From the NCBI RefSeq assembly GCF_002954725.1, contig NZ_MSCQ01000001.1, positions 1,399,442-1,463,441 on the forward strand: a stretch of DNA of 64,000 bases. Reading direction: 5' to 3'. Below the pieces are notes generated by a model, which ran no database searches, had not been told where the DNA came from, and was given only the letters and a program-made list of their open reading frames with translations. Position 1 is the stretch's first letter. Every line of letters starts with the position of its first letter. The position numbers were made by a program, and so were the translations under genes. Positions 1 through 7,897 of the stretch are shown here, piece after piece. The stretch comes from Photobacterium phosphoreum (GTDB taxonomy: Bacteria; Pseudomonadota; Gammaproteobacteria; Enterobacterales; Vibrionaceae).

Positions 1-23
1 AGCCTTTATGGCTGCTTTTTTTT
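1..23 (+). terminator. Partial terminator of a gene left of the window
   Basis: A short AGCC/GGCT stem is followed directly by eight T residues. The window cuts the left arm, so the stem was probably longer. It would end a plus-strand gene lying before position 1. Confidence 0.5.
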
Positions 24-373
24 ACACTGTATTACCGCCCTCATACTTATCTATTGCGTAACTCTCTCTACGTTTTCACTATCGTTATAATGAAATAAAT
101 ATCCCCTATAAGAAATAATATCATTAGTATCCAACAATAAATCACCTTACATACATGATTACGACATAATGACTAAATAATCATTTCATGAAAATAGTCA
201 AATATGCAATTTAAGACATTTTTATACCTTTAAATGCTAATGCACATTTTACGTTTGCTTATTGTTAAATAAAATCATCAAAAACCCATTCTATAACCTA
301 CCAAATCGTTAAAAATTAAACAATTAAGTAACATAATGCTTTTTTTTTACATTTTACTTGCATAAGATATCGT
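24..373. other. AT-rich gap before the art operon
   Basis: About 350 bases of AT-rich DNA with several A and T runs. I see no gene, RNA or clear repeat in it. Its right end must carry part of the art promoter: TTGCAT at 358-363 could serve as a -35 box for TATATA at 383-388, with a rather long 19-base spacer. Confidence 0.4.
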
Positions 374-411
374 GGTGAGTAGTATATAAATTAAGTGACA
401 ATTAATGCAGT
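374..411. promoter_or_regulatory. Candidate tandem ARG boxes (ArgR sites) before artP
   Basis: The 18-base site at 394-411 keeps TGA, the central A/T bases, AT and CA of the known ArgR consensus (TGAATnnnnATTCA), with about three mismatches. A weaker 18-base match at 374-391 lies two bases upstream, close to the usual tandem spacing of ARG boxes. The sites overlap the likely -10 region (383-390) and end 8 bases before the artP start, as expected for arginine repression. The assignment rests on consensus matching by eye. Confidence 0.42.
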
Positions 412-419
412 ATTAGAGC

Positions 420-1148
420 ATGAGTATTCAAGTAAGTAATATCAATAAATTTTACGGCCAAAACCAAGTACTGCATGATGTGAGCTTTACTTGTAACACT
501 GGCGAAACCCTCGTTTTATTAGGTCCTAGTGGTGCGGGAAAAAGCTCACTACTTCGCGTTTTAAATCTTCTTGAAAATGCAGCCAATGGTGAATTAACCA
601 TTGCTGAAAATGTGTTTGATTTTTCTAAGCCAATTTCAGAACAAAAAGGTTTAGCTTTAAGACGTAAAGTAGGCATGGTGTTTCAACAATATAATCTTTG
701 GCCACACAAAACAGTGATCGAAAATTTAACCGAAGCACCTATAAAAGTATTAGGCGTAGATAAAGCGACCGCTAAACAACAAGCACTGGATATTTTGACA
801 CAATTGCATCTCGCAGATAAAGCAGACGCATGGCCATTACAACTCTCTGGTGGACAACAGCAACGGGTTGCGATTGCTCGTGCATTAATGATGAAGCCTG
901 ACGTGTTGTTATTTGATGAACCAACCGCGGCACTTGATCCAGAGATCACCAGTCAAATCGTTAAGATCATCAAAGATCTCAGTGGTACAGGAATAACCCA
1001 AGTTGTTGTTACCCACGAAGTAGATTTTGCAAAAAAAATTGCAAGTCACATTTTATACATGGAAAACGGTCGCGTTGTTGAACATGGTAGCCATGCCTCT
1101 TTCGTTACCCCAAAAACCACCCAATTTGCAGAATACCTTAACCATTAA
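420..1148 (+). CDS. artP: Arginine ABC transporter ATP-binding protein ArtP
   Basis: Cytoplasmic ATPase of the ArtPQMI arginine importer; it powers uptake through the ArtQM channel. All ABC motifs are visible: Walker A GPSGAGKS (residues 35-42), Q-loop FQQYN near 88-92, signature LSGGQ (142-146), Walker B LLFDEP (163-168) and H-loop His199. At 242 aa it has the same length as E. coli ArtP, and many stretches agree with that protein. It is the first of four co-directional genes, with gaps of 61 and 3 bases and then a 4-base overlap, so a single operon is likely. The Shine-Dalgarno before the ATG is weak (AGAG). Possible ArgR boxes sit just upstream. Confidence 0.96.
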   Translation: MSIQVSNINKFYGQNQVLHDVSFTCNTGETLVLLGPSGAGKSSLLRVLNLLENAANGELTIAENVFDFSKPISEQKGLALRRKVGMVFQQYNLWPHKTVIENLTEAPIKVLGVDKATAKQQALDILTQLHLADKADAWPLQLSGGQQQRVAIARALMMKPDVLLFDEPTAALDPEITSQIVKIIKDLSGTGITQVVVTHEVDFAKKIASHILYMENGRVVEHGSHASFVTPKTTQFAEYLNH

Positions 1149-1209
1149 TAGGTGTCCTTTTTAAAGCCGCGTAGATAGAACTACGTAATAAACCGCATGG
1201 AGTATAGCG

Positions 1210-1944
1210 ATGAAGAAAATTTTATTAGCCGCAATGATTGGTCTAGCATCTGGTCACGCAATTGCACAAGATCTTAAATTTGCCACTGAAGCTACTTACG
1301 CACCGTTTGAATACATGGATGCGAACAATCAAATTCAAGGCTTTGATATTGATATCGCTAAAGCATTATGTTCAGAAATGAAAGCAACCTGTACCTTCCA
1401 TAATCAAGCATTTGATAGTTTAATTCCTGCGCTTAAATTCAAGCGTTATGATGCCGCTATTTCAGCGATGGACATTACCGAGGCACGTCAACAACAAGTC
1501 AGTTTTAGTAATACCTATTATGACAATGCCGCCGCGTTTGTATCATTAAAAGGCCATGTTACCGATCAAGCGGCATTAAACGGTAAGCGTGTGGGTGTTC
1601 AAAATGGTTCAACTCACCAGAGCTATATTACCGATCAAATGCCAGCAGTTACTGCTGTGCCTTATACCAGCTATCAAGATGCATTTATTGATATGCAAAA
1701 TGGCCGTATTGATGCGGTATTCGGTGATACAGCAGTTGTGGCTGAATGGTTTAAAAAAGGTAATGGTGACAAACTTTCTTATGTCGGTAAGCCAGTGACT
1801 AATGCTAAATATTTTGGTAATGGTTTTGGTATTGCGGTAAATAAAGATAACCAAGCATTAGTAAAACAATTCAATAAAGCGCTGGCAGCTATAAAAGCAA
1901 ATGGTCAGTACCAAGCAATCTTTGAACAGTATTTTGGTAAGTAA
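1210..1944 (+). CDS. artI: Arginine-binding periplasmic protein ArtI/ArtJ
   Basis: Periplasmic solute-binding protein that delivers arginine to ArtQM. A Sec signal peptide covers residues 1-19 (MKK start, hydrophobic core, cleavage after HAIA). The mature part has the type II amino-acid-binding fold features: ATYAPFEY near the start, GFDIDIAKAL, the ligand-contact segment SAMDITEAR, and the hinge-lobe motif GRIDAVFGDTA. The length of 244 aa fits ArtI/ArtJ (243 aa in E. coli). E. coli has two binding proteins flanking artQM, but only one is present here, between artP and artQ, so I cannot tell ArtI from ArtJ by specificity. The start has GGAG seven bases upstream. Confidence 0.93.
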   Translation: MKKILLAAMIGLASGHAIAQDLKFATEATYAPFEYMDANNQIQGFDIDIAKALCSEMKATCTFHNQAFDSLIPALKFKRYDAAISAMDITEARQQQVSFSNTYYDNAAAFVSLKGHVTDQAALNGKRVGVQNGSTHQSYITDQMPAVTAVPYTSYQDAFIDMQNGRIDAVFGDTAVVAEWFKKGNGDKLSYVGKPVTNAKYFGNGFGIAVNKDNQALVKQFNKALAAIKANGQYQAIFEQYFGK

Positions 1945-1947
1945 GTT

Positions 1948-2652
1948 ATGATATTAACGGGATATTCACAATCCCTGCTAGAAGCCAGCTGGATGACAAT
2001 CCAGCTCGCTTTTGTCAGTTTAGCGGTAGGGTTAGTTTTAGCGATGTTATTTGCAGTCGGCGAAATGTCACGTTATCGTGCTATCGCTTGGCCAACAACA
2101 TTTATCGTGACTATCCTTCGTGGTCTGCCTGAACTATTAGTAGTACTTTTTATTTTTTTTGGTTCAGGCCAAATTATTTATTACATCACTGGCGAATTTA
2201 TTGAAATTAGCCCTTTTTTATCGGGTGTTATTGCGTTATCACTGATTTTTGCATCATACGCTGCTCAAACGATACGGGGGGCATTAAAAGCCGTCCCTAA
2301 AGGTCAACAAGAAGCAGCCAATGCTCTGGGTATCAGTAAACAACGCACTTTTTTCAGTATTATTTTACCGCAAGCTGTTCGCCATGCATTACCTGGGTTA
2401 ACCAACCAATGGCTAGTATTATTAAAAGATACCGCTCTAGTTTCGTTAATTGGTGTTACTGATCTATTAAAACAAGCCCAGTTAGCATCTGCAGCCACCC
2501 ATGAAAGTTTCACTTGGTATGCTACAGCTGCGGCAATATATTTAATCATTACCTTAATTACTCAACGCATTATTAAAATAATCGAAAAGAAATTCAGCGA
2601 GCAAGATGGCTCTAATGGTATAACAAATAAAAGCCAAGGAACGATCGCATGA
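1948..2652 (+). CDS. artQ: Arginine ABC transporter permease ArtQ
   Basis: Inner-membrane permease half of the arginine importer. It has about five hydrophobic segments. The EAA loop (QEAANALGIS...ILPQA, residues about 115-140) contacts the ArtP ATPase. At 234 aa it is close to E. coli ArtQ (238 aa), and the HisM/HisQ-type permease fold is clear. It starts 3 bases after artI stops, and its last 4 bases overlap the artM start, which indicates translational coupling and 1:1 assembly with ArtM. Confidence 0.94.
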   Translation: MILTGYSQSLLEASWMTIQLAFVSLAVGLVLAMLFAVGEMSRYRAIAWPTTFIVTILRGLPELLVVLFIFFGSGQIIYYITGEFIEISPFLSGVIALSLIFASYAAQTIRGALKAVPKGQQEAANALGISKQRTFFSIILPQAVRHALPGLTNQWLVLLKDTALVSLIGVTDLLKQAQLASAATHESFTWYATAAAIYLIITLITQRIIKIIEKKFSEQDGSNGITNKSQGTIA

Positions 2653-3320
2653 ATGAACAAAATTTTTGGCTGATGGTACAAGGGTTAATTACTAGCCTTG
2701 AATTAACCGCTGCATCTTTATTTGTCGGCTGTAGTTTAGCTTTATTAATGACGGCAAGTTTAATATTACGTACTCCAATTATTCATTGGATAAGTCGCGG
2801 TATTATTACCCTATTTACAGGCACACCATTATTAGTACAAATATTCTTAGTCTATTATGGTCCGGGGCAATTTGAGGTTATTCGTCAAAGCTTCTTATGG
2901 GATTGGTTAAGCCAGCCGTGGTTTTGTGCAATGCTTGCATTAGCATTAAATACTGCGGCTTATAGTACTCAGTTATTTAAAGGTACGTTTGATGCAATAC
3001 CTAAAGGTCAGTGGCATGCTTGTCGAGCATTAGGCATGAATACTAAAGCAACCCTCGGAGTATTATTACCTTTTGCTATTCGTCGTGCTGTGCCTGCCTA
3101 TTCAAATGAAGTTATTTTAGTATTTAAAGGTACATCACTCGCAAGTACGATCACGATTATGGACATTATGGGTTATGCACAACGCATTAACGCTCAGACC
3201 TATGACACTTTAACCGTATTTGCAGTTGCTGGTGCATTTTATCTGACAGTTAATGGATTACTAACACTCGTTTTCCGTGTATTTGAGAAAAAAGCACTCG
3301 CATTTGAAACAGCACGTTAA
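2649..3320 (+). CDS. artM: Arginine ABC transporter permease ArtM
   Basis: Second inner-membrane permease subunit, pairing with ArtQ. It has about five transmembrane segments, the LFTGTPLLVQIF motif typical of polar amino acid permeases, and an EAA-type loop (WHACRALGMN...LLPFA) in which the usual EA pair is replaced by HAC. It is 223 aa (E. coli 222 aa). The ATGA overlap with artQ and the terminator 30 bases after its stop make it the last gene of the operon. Confidence 0.94.
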   Translation: MNEQNFWLMVQGLITSLELTAASLFVGCSLALLMTASLILRTPIIHWISRGIITLFTGTPLLVQIFLVYYGPGQFEVIRQSFLWDWLSQPWFCAMLALALNTAAYSTQLFKGTFDAIPKGQWHACRALGMNTKATLGVLLPFAIRRAVPAYSNEVILVFKGTSLASTITIMDIMGYAQRINAQTYDTLTVFAVAGAFYLTVNGLLTLVFRVFEKKALAFETAR

Positions 3321-3349
3321 CGGTATTATTACCAATAATTCAGCCAATT

Positions 3350-3376
3350 AAAAAGCCGACATTATGTCGGCTTTTT
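3350..3376 (+). terminator. Rho-independent terminator of artPIQM
   Basis: GCCGACA/TGTCGGC stem with a TTA loop, flanked by A5 and T5 runs. Being A/T flanked on both sides it could also stop transcription of the minus-strand gene that ends at 3408. Confidence 0.9.
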
Positions 3377-3407
3377 AATCACTGGATATATAAATATATA
3401 TCATAAA

Positions 3408-3644
3408 TTAATGACTTAGTTTGGCATTAATCTTTAATACCATTTGTGAATTAGTATTTTGTACTACGTCAATTCTATTCTCTTTAATATGAGAAAATTG
3501 CGATAATAATAACGCAAGTTCGTCTTTCATGAGTTGTAGATGACGTGACGTTCTATGGCGGGTAATTTCGCTGACAAGCCTTTGCTTTGCTTGTGATGCA
3601 GTTGCTACCTTCTCAGACTTCTTTGAGCGAAAGAAGAAATTCAT
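3408..3644 (-). CDS. MinE-like protein (divergent, orphan)
   Basis: A 78-aa protein that aligns with MinE, the topological factor that drives pole-to-pole oscillation of MinD. Visible parts: an amphipathic membrane-targeting start (MNFFFRSKKS, compare MALLDFFLSRKK of E. coli MinE); the MinD-contact helix region with AKQRL followed by a basic stretch; a leucine-rich helix (LMKDELALLLSQF); and a last strand VLKINAKL matching LELNVTL. It is about 10 aa shorter than typical MinE and clearly diverged. No minC or minD lies nearby, and normal minCDE is expected elsewhere in the genome, so this is probably a paralogue. The family call is by eye from the pattern along the whole length. Whether it binds MinD is unknown. 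It converges with the art operon. Confidence 0.7.
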   Translation of the reverse strand: MNFFFRSKKSEKVATASQAKQRLVSEITRHRTSRHLQLMKDELALLLSQFSHIKENRIDVVQNTNSQMVLKINAKLSH

Positions 3645-3907
3645 CGTTAATATCCTTATTATTTATGACTCCTTATAAAGTATTAGATTATGCCTAAAAA
3701 TGCTATCAAATAGTTTAATATTTATGACCTTGTTATAATAAAGTATCCACTATAGAACTATTTACTCTATAAATTATGCCAATCTCCTTTCAAAAAAATC
3801 CTCTTATTACATTATCAACGATATATAGACTCAAACAAAAGGCGCTACTTTATCAATAATAATACCTTGAACCGTTGATTAATTAACTATGCCACTTCAA
3901 TCAATCG

Positions 3908-5110
3908 CTATATTGAATTTTGTTCTTTCGGACTAAAGCGCACCGTAAGGCCATGCTCTTTATCTTTATCATCATCAATAACAGTGAGGAATAAACACGG
4001 TATGCCCATCGCAGCCATAAACCAAAATACATTAATATCACTGTGATGGTAAATCCACCCACAAGCAGCAGAGACTAATGCCAATGCAAATCCAGCCGGA
4101 ATCGCATGGTAAAGAGCTTGTAGCCCCATATAATTATGGCATTTATTCTCTTCAACATAACGAACTGACGATAAAATCGTACCTGAAAAAGTAATACCAT
4201 GCAGAATCTGACACACAATAAGCACTGGTAATTCTGTTGAGTAAGCCATTAACGCCCAACGGATAACAACAGAAATCGCTGCTAATTTAAATAATGACTT
4301 AACCTGCCAATTAGAAAACGCTTTACGGCTAATGAAATAGAAAACAATGACAGAAATTGTTGATAGGCTCCATAAATAACCGATAACTTCTGTGCTATAT
4401 CCAGCATCTTTCCAATAAATAGCGCTAAAGAAATAATAACCACCATGGCTACCCTCAAGTAATGAGGCGACTAAAATAAATACTAAGGTTTTCTTATCAC
4501 ATAACACTTTAATAATATTAATTTTATCTGTTTTTTTATGATTACATTTCATTGGCACTGATGGTTTAATCATTGTGCCTAAGAACGTAACAAATAAGCC
4601 CAACGCACCTAAAATAGGCACAGCCGAAATACCCCAGTGTGTAGTAATTAATCCCATTGATGCTGATGCGACAGTCAAAGCAACCGCTCCCCACAAACGG
4701 GTATAACCATAATCTAACTGTCTATCTGCTGCATAATGATTTGAAATAGCATCTGATATTGCGACCGCAGGTCCAATAGCTAAATTAAACAAAATAATCA
4801 AAATAGCGAGGGCCCAGAAATTTGCTTTTAATTCACCAATGTAAATAAAAGAAATAAAGCCTAAAACACCAAGAAACATTGACCATCGAAGTGCTGGGAT
4901 TAAGTGCTCAACCTTATGAAAAAGTGGTGTCAGCGTAAAATTGATAATGCAACGAGAAGTTAACCCTAATCCAACCAACATGCCAATATCAGCATCCGTT
5001 ATCCCTAACTTTTCTAACCATAATCCTCTAAAAGGTAAATAAACACCGTAAGCAAAAAAAAACGTAAACTGGTAAATGGACATCCATATCGCAGGTCGAC
5101 ATTGAAACAT
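3908..5110 (-). CDS. MFS permease, HcaT (3-phenylpropionate transporter) family
   Basis: Inner-membrane permease of 400 aa with about 12 hydrophobic segments. It follows E. coli HcaT along its length: FFAYGVYLPF at the start, the TM4-5 region with AISDAISN, LDYGYTRLWGAVA, the cytoplasmic loop near residue 190, then GGYYFFSAIYWKDAGYS and ILHGITFS. HcaT belongs to the MFS_1-like/LacY-related group and is proposed to carry 3-phenylpropionate, but substrates of marine homologues are not established and no hca catabolic genes are near. It is a stand-alone gene. The first ATG is used because it aligns with the HcaT N-terminus and has AAGAG upstream. Confidence 0.82.
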   Translation of the reverse strand: MFQCRPAIWMSIYQFTFFFAYGVYLPFRGLWLEKLGITDADIGMLVGLGLTSRCIINFTLTPLFHKVEHLIPALRWSMFLGVLGFISFIYIGELKANFWALAILIILFNLAIGPAVAISDAISNHYAADRQLDYGYTRLWGAVALTVASASMGLITTHWGISAVPILGALGLFVTFLGTMIKPSVPMKCNHKKTDKINIIKVLCDKKTLVFILVASLLEGSHGGYYFFSAIYWKDAGYSTEVIGYLWSLSTISVIVFYFISRKAFSNWQVKSLFKLAAISVVIRWALMAYSTELPVLIVCQILHGITFSGTILSSVRYVEENKCHNYMGLQALYHAIPAGFALALVSAACGWIYHHSDINVFWFMAAMGIPCLFLTVIDDDKDKEHGLTVRFSPKEQNSI

Positions 5111-5427
5111 AAAATAAGCAACTCTTCTTTAGAATATTAAACAATCACCCCAACAGTAACGTAAATTATTATCATTTACATATGGCAATTTTGAGTAATA
5201 TCCTATTCATCATTAAAAATAAAATTGTCACAACCTCGTCTATTTTTCGTTTTTTTATTTAAAAACATTTAAATGCAGCCCTGACAGTCCTACTTTTAAG
5301 AATCAACACCCCACTGTTTTATCAATCTAACATTCCAAAAAAACATCACATCTTCTATCTTTAAAGAGCATTTTTTAACCACCTACACTTTTACTAACAA
5401 CCGTAATGATAAAAGTGAGTATCAGTA
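5111..5427. other. Gap between hcaT-like gene and the oxidase cluster
   Basis: A 317-base AT-rich divergent gap that must hold promoters for both flanking genes. I looked for an FNR/Anr box (TTGATnnnnATCAA), expected for a cbb3-type oxidase, and did not find a convincing one. No RNA or repeat is evident. Confidence 0.35.
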
Positions 5428-5790
5428 ATGACAAAAAACTTACGCGTAAAATTACGACTTATTCTCTATACGCTACTCTTTCCGATAACAGCGTTCGCAA
5501 CAGAAGTGGTCGCTGAAACACAATTTTCACTAGGAAAGGAAAAGGCTATCGTGTGTATGACCTGTCATGGGGTTGACGGCATTTCCACAATCGATACCTA
5601 CCCCAATTTACAAGGGCAAAAGCAGGCCTATTTTATCGCAGCCCTTAAAGCCTATAAGTTGCGTCAGCGTAATGATGGGTTAGCTATTCTCATGCATGCC
5701 CAAGCTGATGTTCTGAGCGATAAAGACATGCAGGATATTGCATTTTATTTTAATCAAGTGAAGTCAACCCCTGTAAAAAGTGATGATTAA
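5428..5790 (+). CDS. Small periplasmic monohaem cytochrome c
   Basis: A 120-aa c-type cytochrome. A signal peptide covers about residues 1-29 (basic start, hydrophobic LILYTLLFPITAFA). The single haem site CMTCH is at 43-47, followed by GVDG, as in class I cytochromes of the c4/c5/c553 type. The segment GLAILMHAQ supplies a likely Met axial ligand. It lies 87 bases before ccoN on the same strand, so it is a plausible soluble electron donor for the oxidase encoded next. Confidence 0.86.
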   Translation: MTKNLRVKLRLILYTLLFPITAFATEVVAETQFSLGKEKAIVCMTCHGVDGISTIDTYPNLQGQKQAYFIAALKAYKLRQRNDGLAILMHAQADVLSDKDMQDIAFYFNQVKSTPVKSDD

Positions 5791-5820
5791 TATCAGCATT
5801 ATTGGTTGACATAAATAGGT

Positions 5821-5848
5821 GTGATTAGTTTTTTGATATCACTTTTTT
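5821..5848 (+). terminator. Weak stem-loop between cytochrome c and ccoN
   Basis: GTGAT/ATCAC arms around a 12-base loop, followed by T6. The stem is only five pairs. It may attenuate read-through rather than end the transcript. Confidence 0.3.
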
Positions 5849-5877
5849 GACCAATAACACAGTCAAAGGTTTTTGGA

Positions 5878-7299
5878 ATGGATATTCAATACAATTATAA
5901 AGTGGTTAAATACTTCATGGTCACCAGTGTTATTTGGGGACTCATCGCAATGACGATTGGAGTAATATTAGCCGGGCAACTTTATTGGCCAGCGCTGAAT
6001 TTAAACTCAGAATATTTTCAATTTGGTCGCTTACGTCCATTACACACCAATGGTGTTATTTTTGGCTTTGTGGTTAATATTCTAATGGGTACTTCTCTTT
6101 ATATTGTGCAACGCACCTGTAAAGTACCCTTGTTTAATCACAGTTTATCTTGGTTTGTTTATTATGGTTGGCAACTGGTATTAATACTGGCTGTGATCAC
6201 CCTTCCGCTTGGTTTTACCACCTCAAAAGAATATGCAGAACTTGAATGGCCAATTGATATTTTAATTGCGGTTATTTGGGTACTTTATGCCATTTTATTT
6301 TTTGGCACTATCGCTAAAAGAACGGTCTCCCATATCTTTGTCGCTAATTGGTTTTATGGCGCTTTTATTATCGTGATTGCGATGATTTTTATTGTCAATA
6401 ATCTTGAGTTACCGGTCACTTTTTGGAAGTCATACTCAATTTATTCCGGCGCGGAAGATGCAATCGTACAATGGTGGTGGGGCCATAATGCGGTCGGCTT
6501 TCTTCTTACCGCAGGTATTATCGGCATGAACTACTACTTCATTCCTAAAATATCTGAACGGCCTATTTATTCTTATCGCTTATCCGTGATTCATTTCTGG
6601 GGTTTAGTTGGCTTTTATACGTGGGCAGGAACACACCATCTTATTTATTCATCAGTGCCCGATTGGTTACAAAACCTTGGGATAGTTATGTCGTTGATTT
6701 TATGGTTGCCATCATGGGGTGGTGCGTTTAATAGCATTATGACCTTGCTCAACAATAAACCAAAACTCAAACATGATTATATTATGTGGTTCTTTTTCTC
6801 TGCCATCGTTTACTACGCTTTAGCCACTTTTGAAGGCCCTTTGCTGGCAATTCGATGGTTTAACATGATTGCCCACAACACTGATTGGATCATTGGGCAT
6901 GTACATTCAGCCGCGCTGGGTTGGGTTGGCATGTCAGCTATTGCGGTCTTTTATTACTTTATTCCGCGGCTTTGGGGCCACCAGCAATTATGGTCAAATC
7001 GCTTGGTTAAATGGCATTTTTGGTTTGCTCATATAGGCATTCTCATTTATGCCGTCGCCCTGTGGATTGCAGGTATTGGTCAAGGTTATATGTGGTTACA
7101 GCAAGAACCTAATGGCAGCTTAACCTATAGCTTTGTGGATGCGATGAATTTTTCTTCGCCATGGATGCTCGCGCGTTTCATTGGCGGTGTCAGCTTTGTG
7201 CTGGGTTTATTATTAATGATATATAACCTTTACCGCACGCTTAAACAGCCCTTAGCAGCAGTGTCCTCAACCGAGGAGGTCAATGACCATGCTAAATAA
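5878..7299 (+). CDS. ccoN: cbb3-type cytochrome oxidase subunit I (CcoN)
   Basis: Catalytic subunit of a C-family haem-copper oxidase that reduces O2 at the inner membrane. All expected metal ligands are present at positions shifted only by four from the Pseudomonas stutzeri enzyme: His56 and His343 (haem b), His203, His253 and His254 (CuB), His341 (haem b3). The cross-linked Tyr (Tyr247) and the Glu near the active site (Glu319) are also kept. It has about 12 hydrophobic segments and 473 aa, as is usual for CcoN. Its 3' end overlaps ccoO, and no ccoQ or ccoGHIS assembly genes lie in the cluster, so assembly would depend on factors encoded elsewhere. Confidence 0.95.
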   Translation: MDIQYNYKVVKYFMVTSVIWGLIAMTIGVILAGQLYWPALNLNSEYFQFGRLRPLHTNGVIFGFVVNILMGTSLYIVQRTCKVPLFNHSLSWFVYYGWQLVLILAVITLPLGFTTSKEYAELEWPIDILIAVIWVLYAILFFGTIAKRTVSHIFVANWFYGAFIIVIAMIFIVNNLELPVTFWKSYSIYSGAEDAIVQWWWGHNAVGFLLTAGIIGMNYYFIPKISERPIYSYRLSVIHFWGLVGFYTWAGTHHLIYSSVPDWLQNLGIVMSLILWLPSWGGAFNSIMTLLNNKPKLKHDYIMWFFFSAIVYYALATFEGPLLAIRWFNMIAHNTDWIIGHVHSAALGWVGMSAIAVFYYFIPRLWGHQQLWSNRLVKWHFWFAHIGILIYAVALWIAGIGQGYMWLQQEPNGSLTYSFVDAMNFSSPWMLARFIGGVSFVLGLLLMIYNLYRTLKQPLAAVSSTEEVNDHAK

Positions 7300-7897
7300 A
7301 GATTTCACGCAATCGGTGTTTATTCTCATTATTTCCACCGTTATTGTTGCCAGTTTTTCCTTTTTAGTTTGGGTATTACCGGCTTTTTTTTATCAAGATA
7401 AATTGATTGCGGAGTCGAGTGCAAAACCCCTCACCGCACTCGAAGTCGAAGGACGTGATATCTACATCAGTGAAGGTTGCCACACTTGCCATACAATGAT
7501 GGTGCGACCCTTAGATGCCGAAGTAAAGCGTTATGGCCGTTATAGCCGCGAAAGCGATGATATTTATGAGTTTCCAAACCTGTGGGGTTCTAAACGTACT
7601 GGTCCCGATCTCACTAATCTTGGGCGAAAATACTCTGATGAGTGGCATGCTATCCATCTTAATAATCCTCGCCATGTCGTACCCACATCAATTATGCCCG
7701 CTTACCCGTGGTTATTTGAACAAGTGCTTGATGGTGAAGATACAGAAGACAAACTCAAAGCATTACGCATGCTAGGCGTACCTTATAACGTTCGAGAAAT
7801 ACAACAAGCTCGTCTGGCAGTTAAAGGCAGCACCAAAGCCGAAGCACTGATTGCCTATTTACAAAGTTTGGGACAAGATCAGGGAATACAGCAATGA
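7289..7897 (+). CDS. ccoO: cbb3-type oxidase monohaem subunit II (CcoO)
   Basis: Membrane-anchored monohaem cytochrome c of the cbb3 oxidase; it passes electrons to CcoN. One N-terminal transmembrane helix (about residues 8-33) is followed by a periplasmic domain with the haem site CHTCH (64-68). Then come the CcoO hallmarks MMVRPLDAEVKRYGRYS, WGSKRTGPDLTNLG, YSDEWH and SIMPAYPWL, the last giving the Met ligand. I start it at the ATG at 7289 because the strong GGAGGT at 7275-7280 is eight bases upstream. An ATG at 7283 is only two bases from that site. Translation would be coupled to ccoN, whose stop lies inside this gene. Confidence 0.93.
   Translation: MLNKDFTQSVFILIISTVIVASFSFLVWVLPAFFYQDKLIAESSAKPLTALEVEGRDIYISEGCHTCHTMMVRPLDAEVKRYGRYSRESDDIYEFPNLWGSKRTGPDLTNLGRKYSDEWHAIHLNNPRHVVPTSIMPAYPWLFEQVLDGEDTEDKLKALRMLGVPYNVREIQQARLAVKGSTKAEALIAYLQSLGQDQGIQQ

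Noticed and set aside
5111-5877. FNR/Anr box expected for a cbb3-type oxidase
   Set aside because: TTGAT occurs before ccoN, but no ATCAA half lies at the right distance, and nothing convincing precedes the cytochrome gene.
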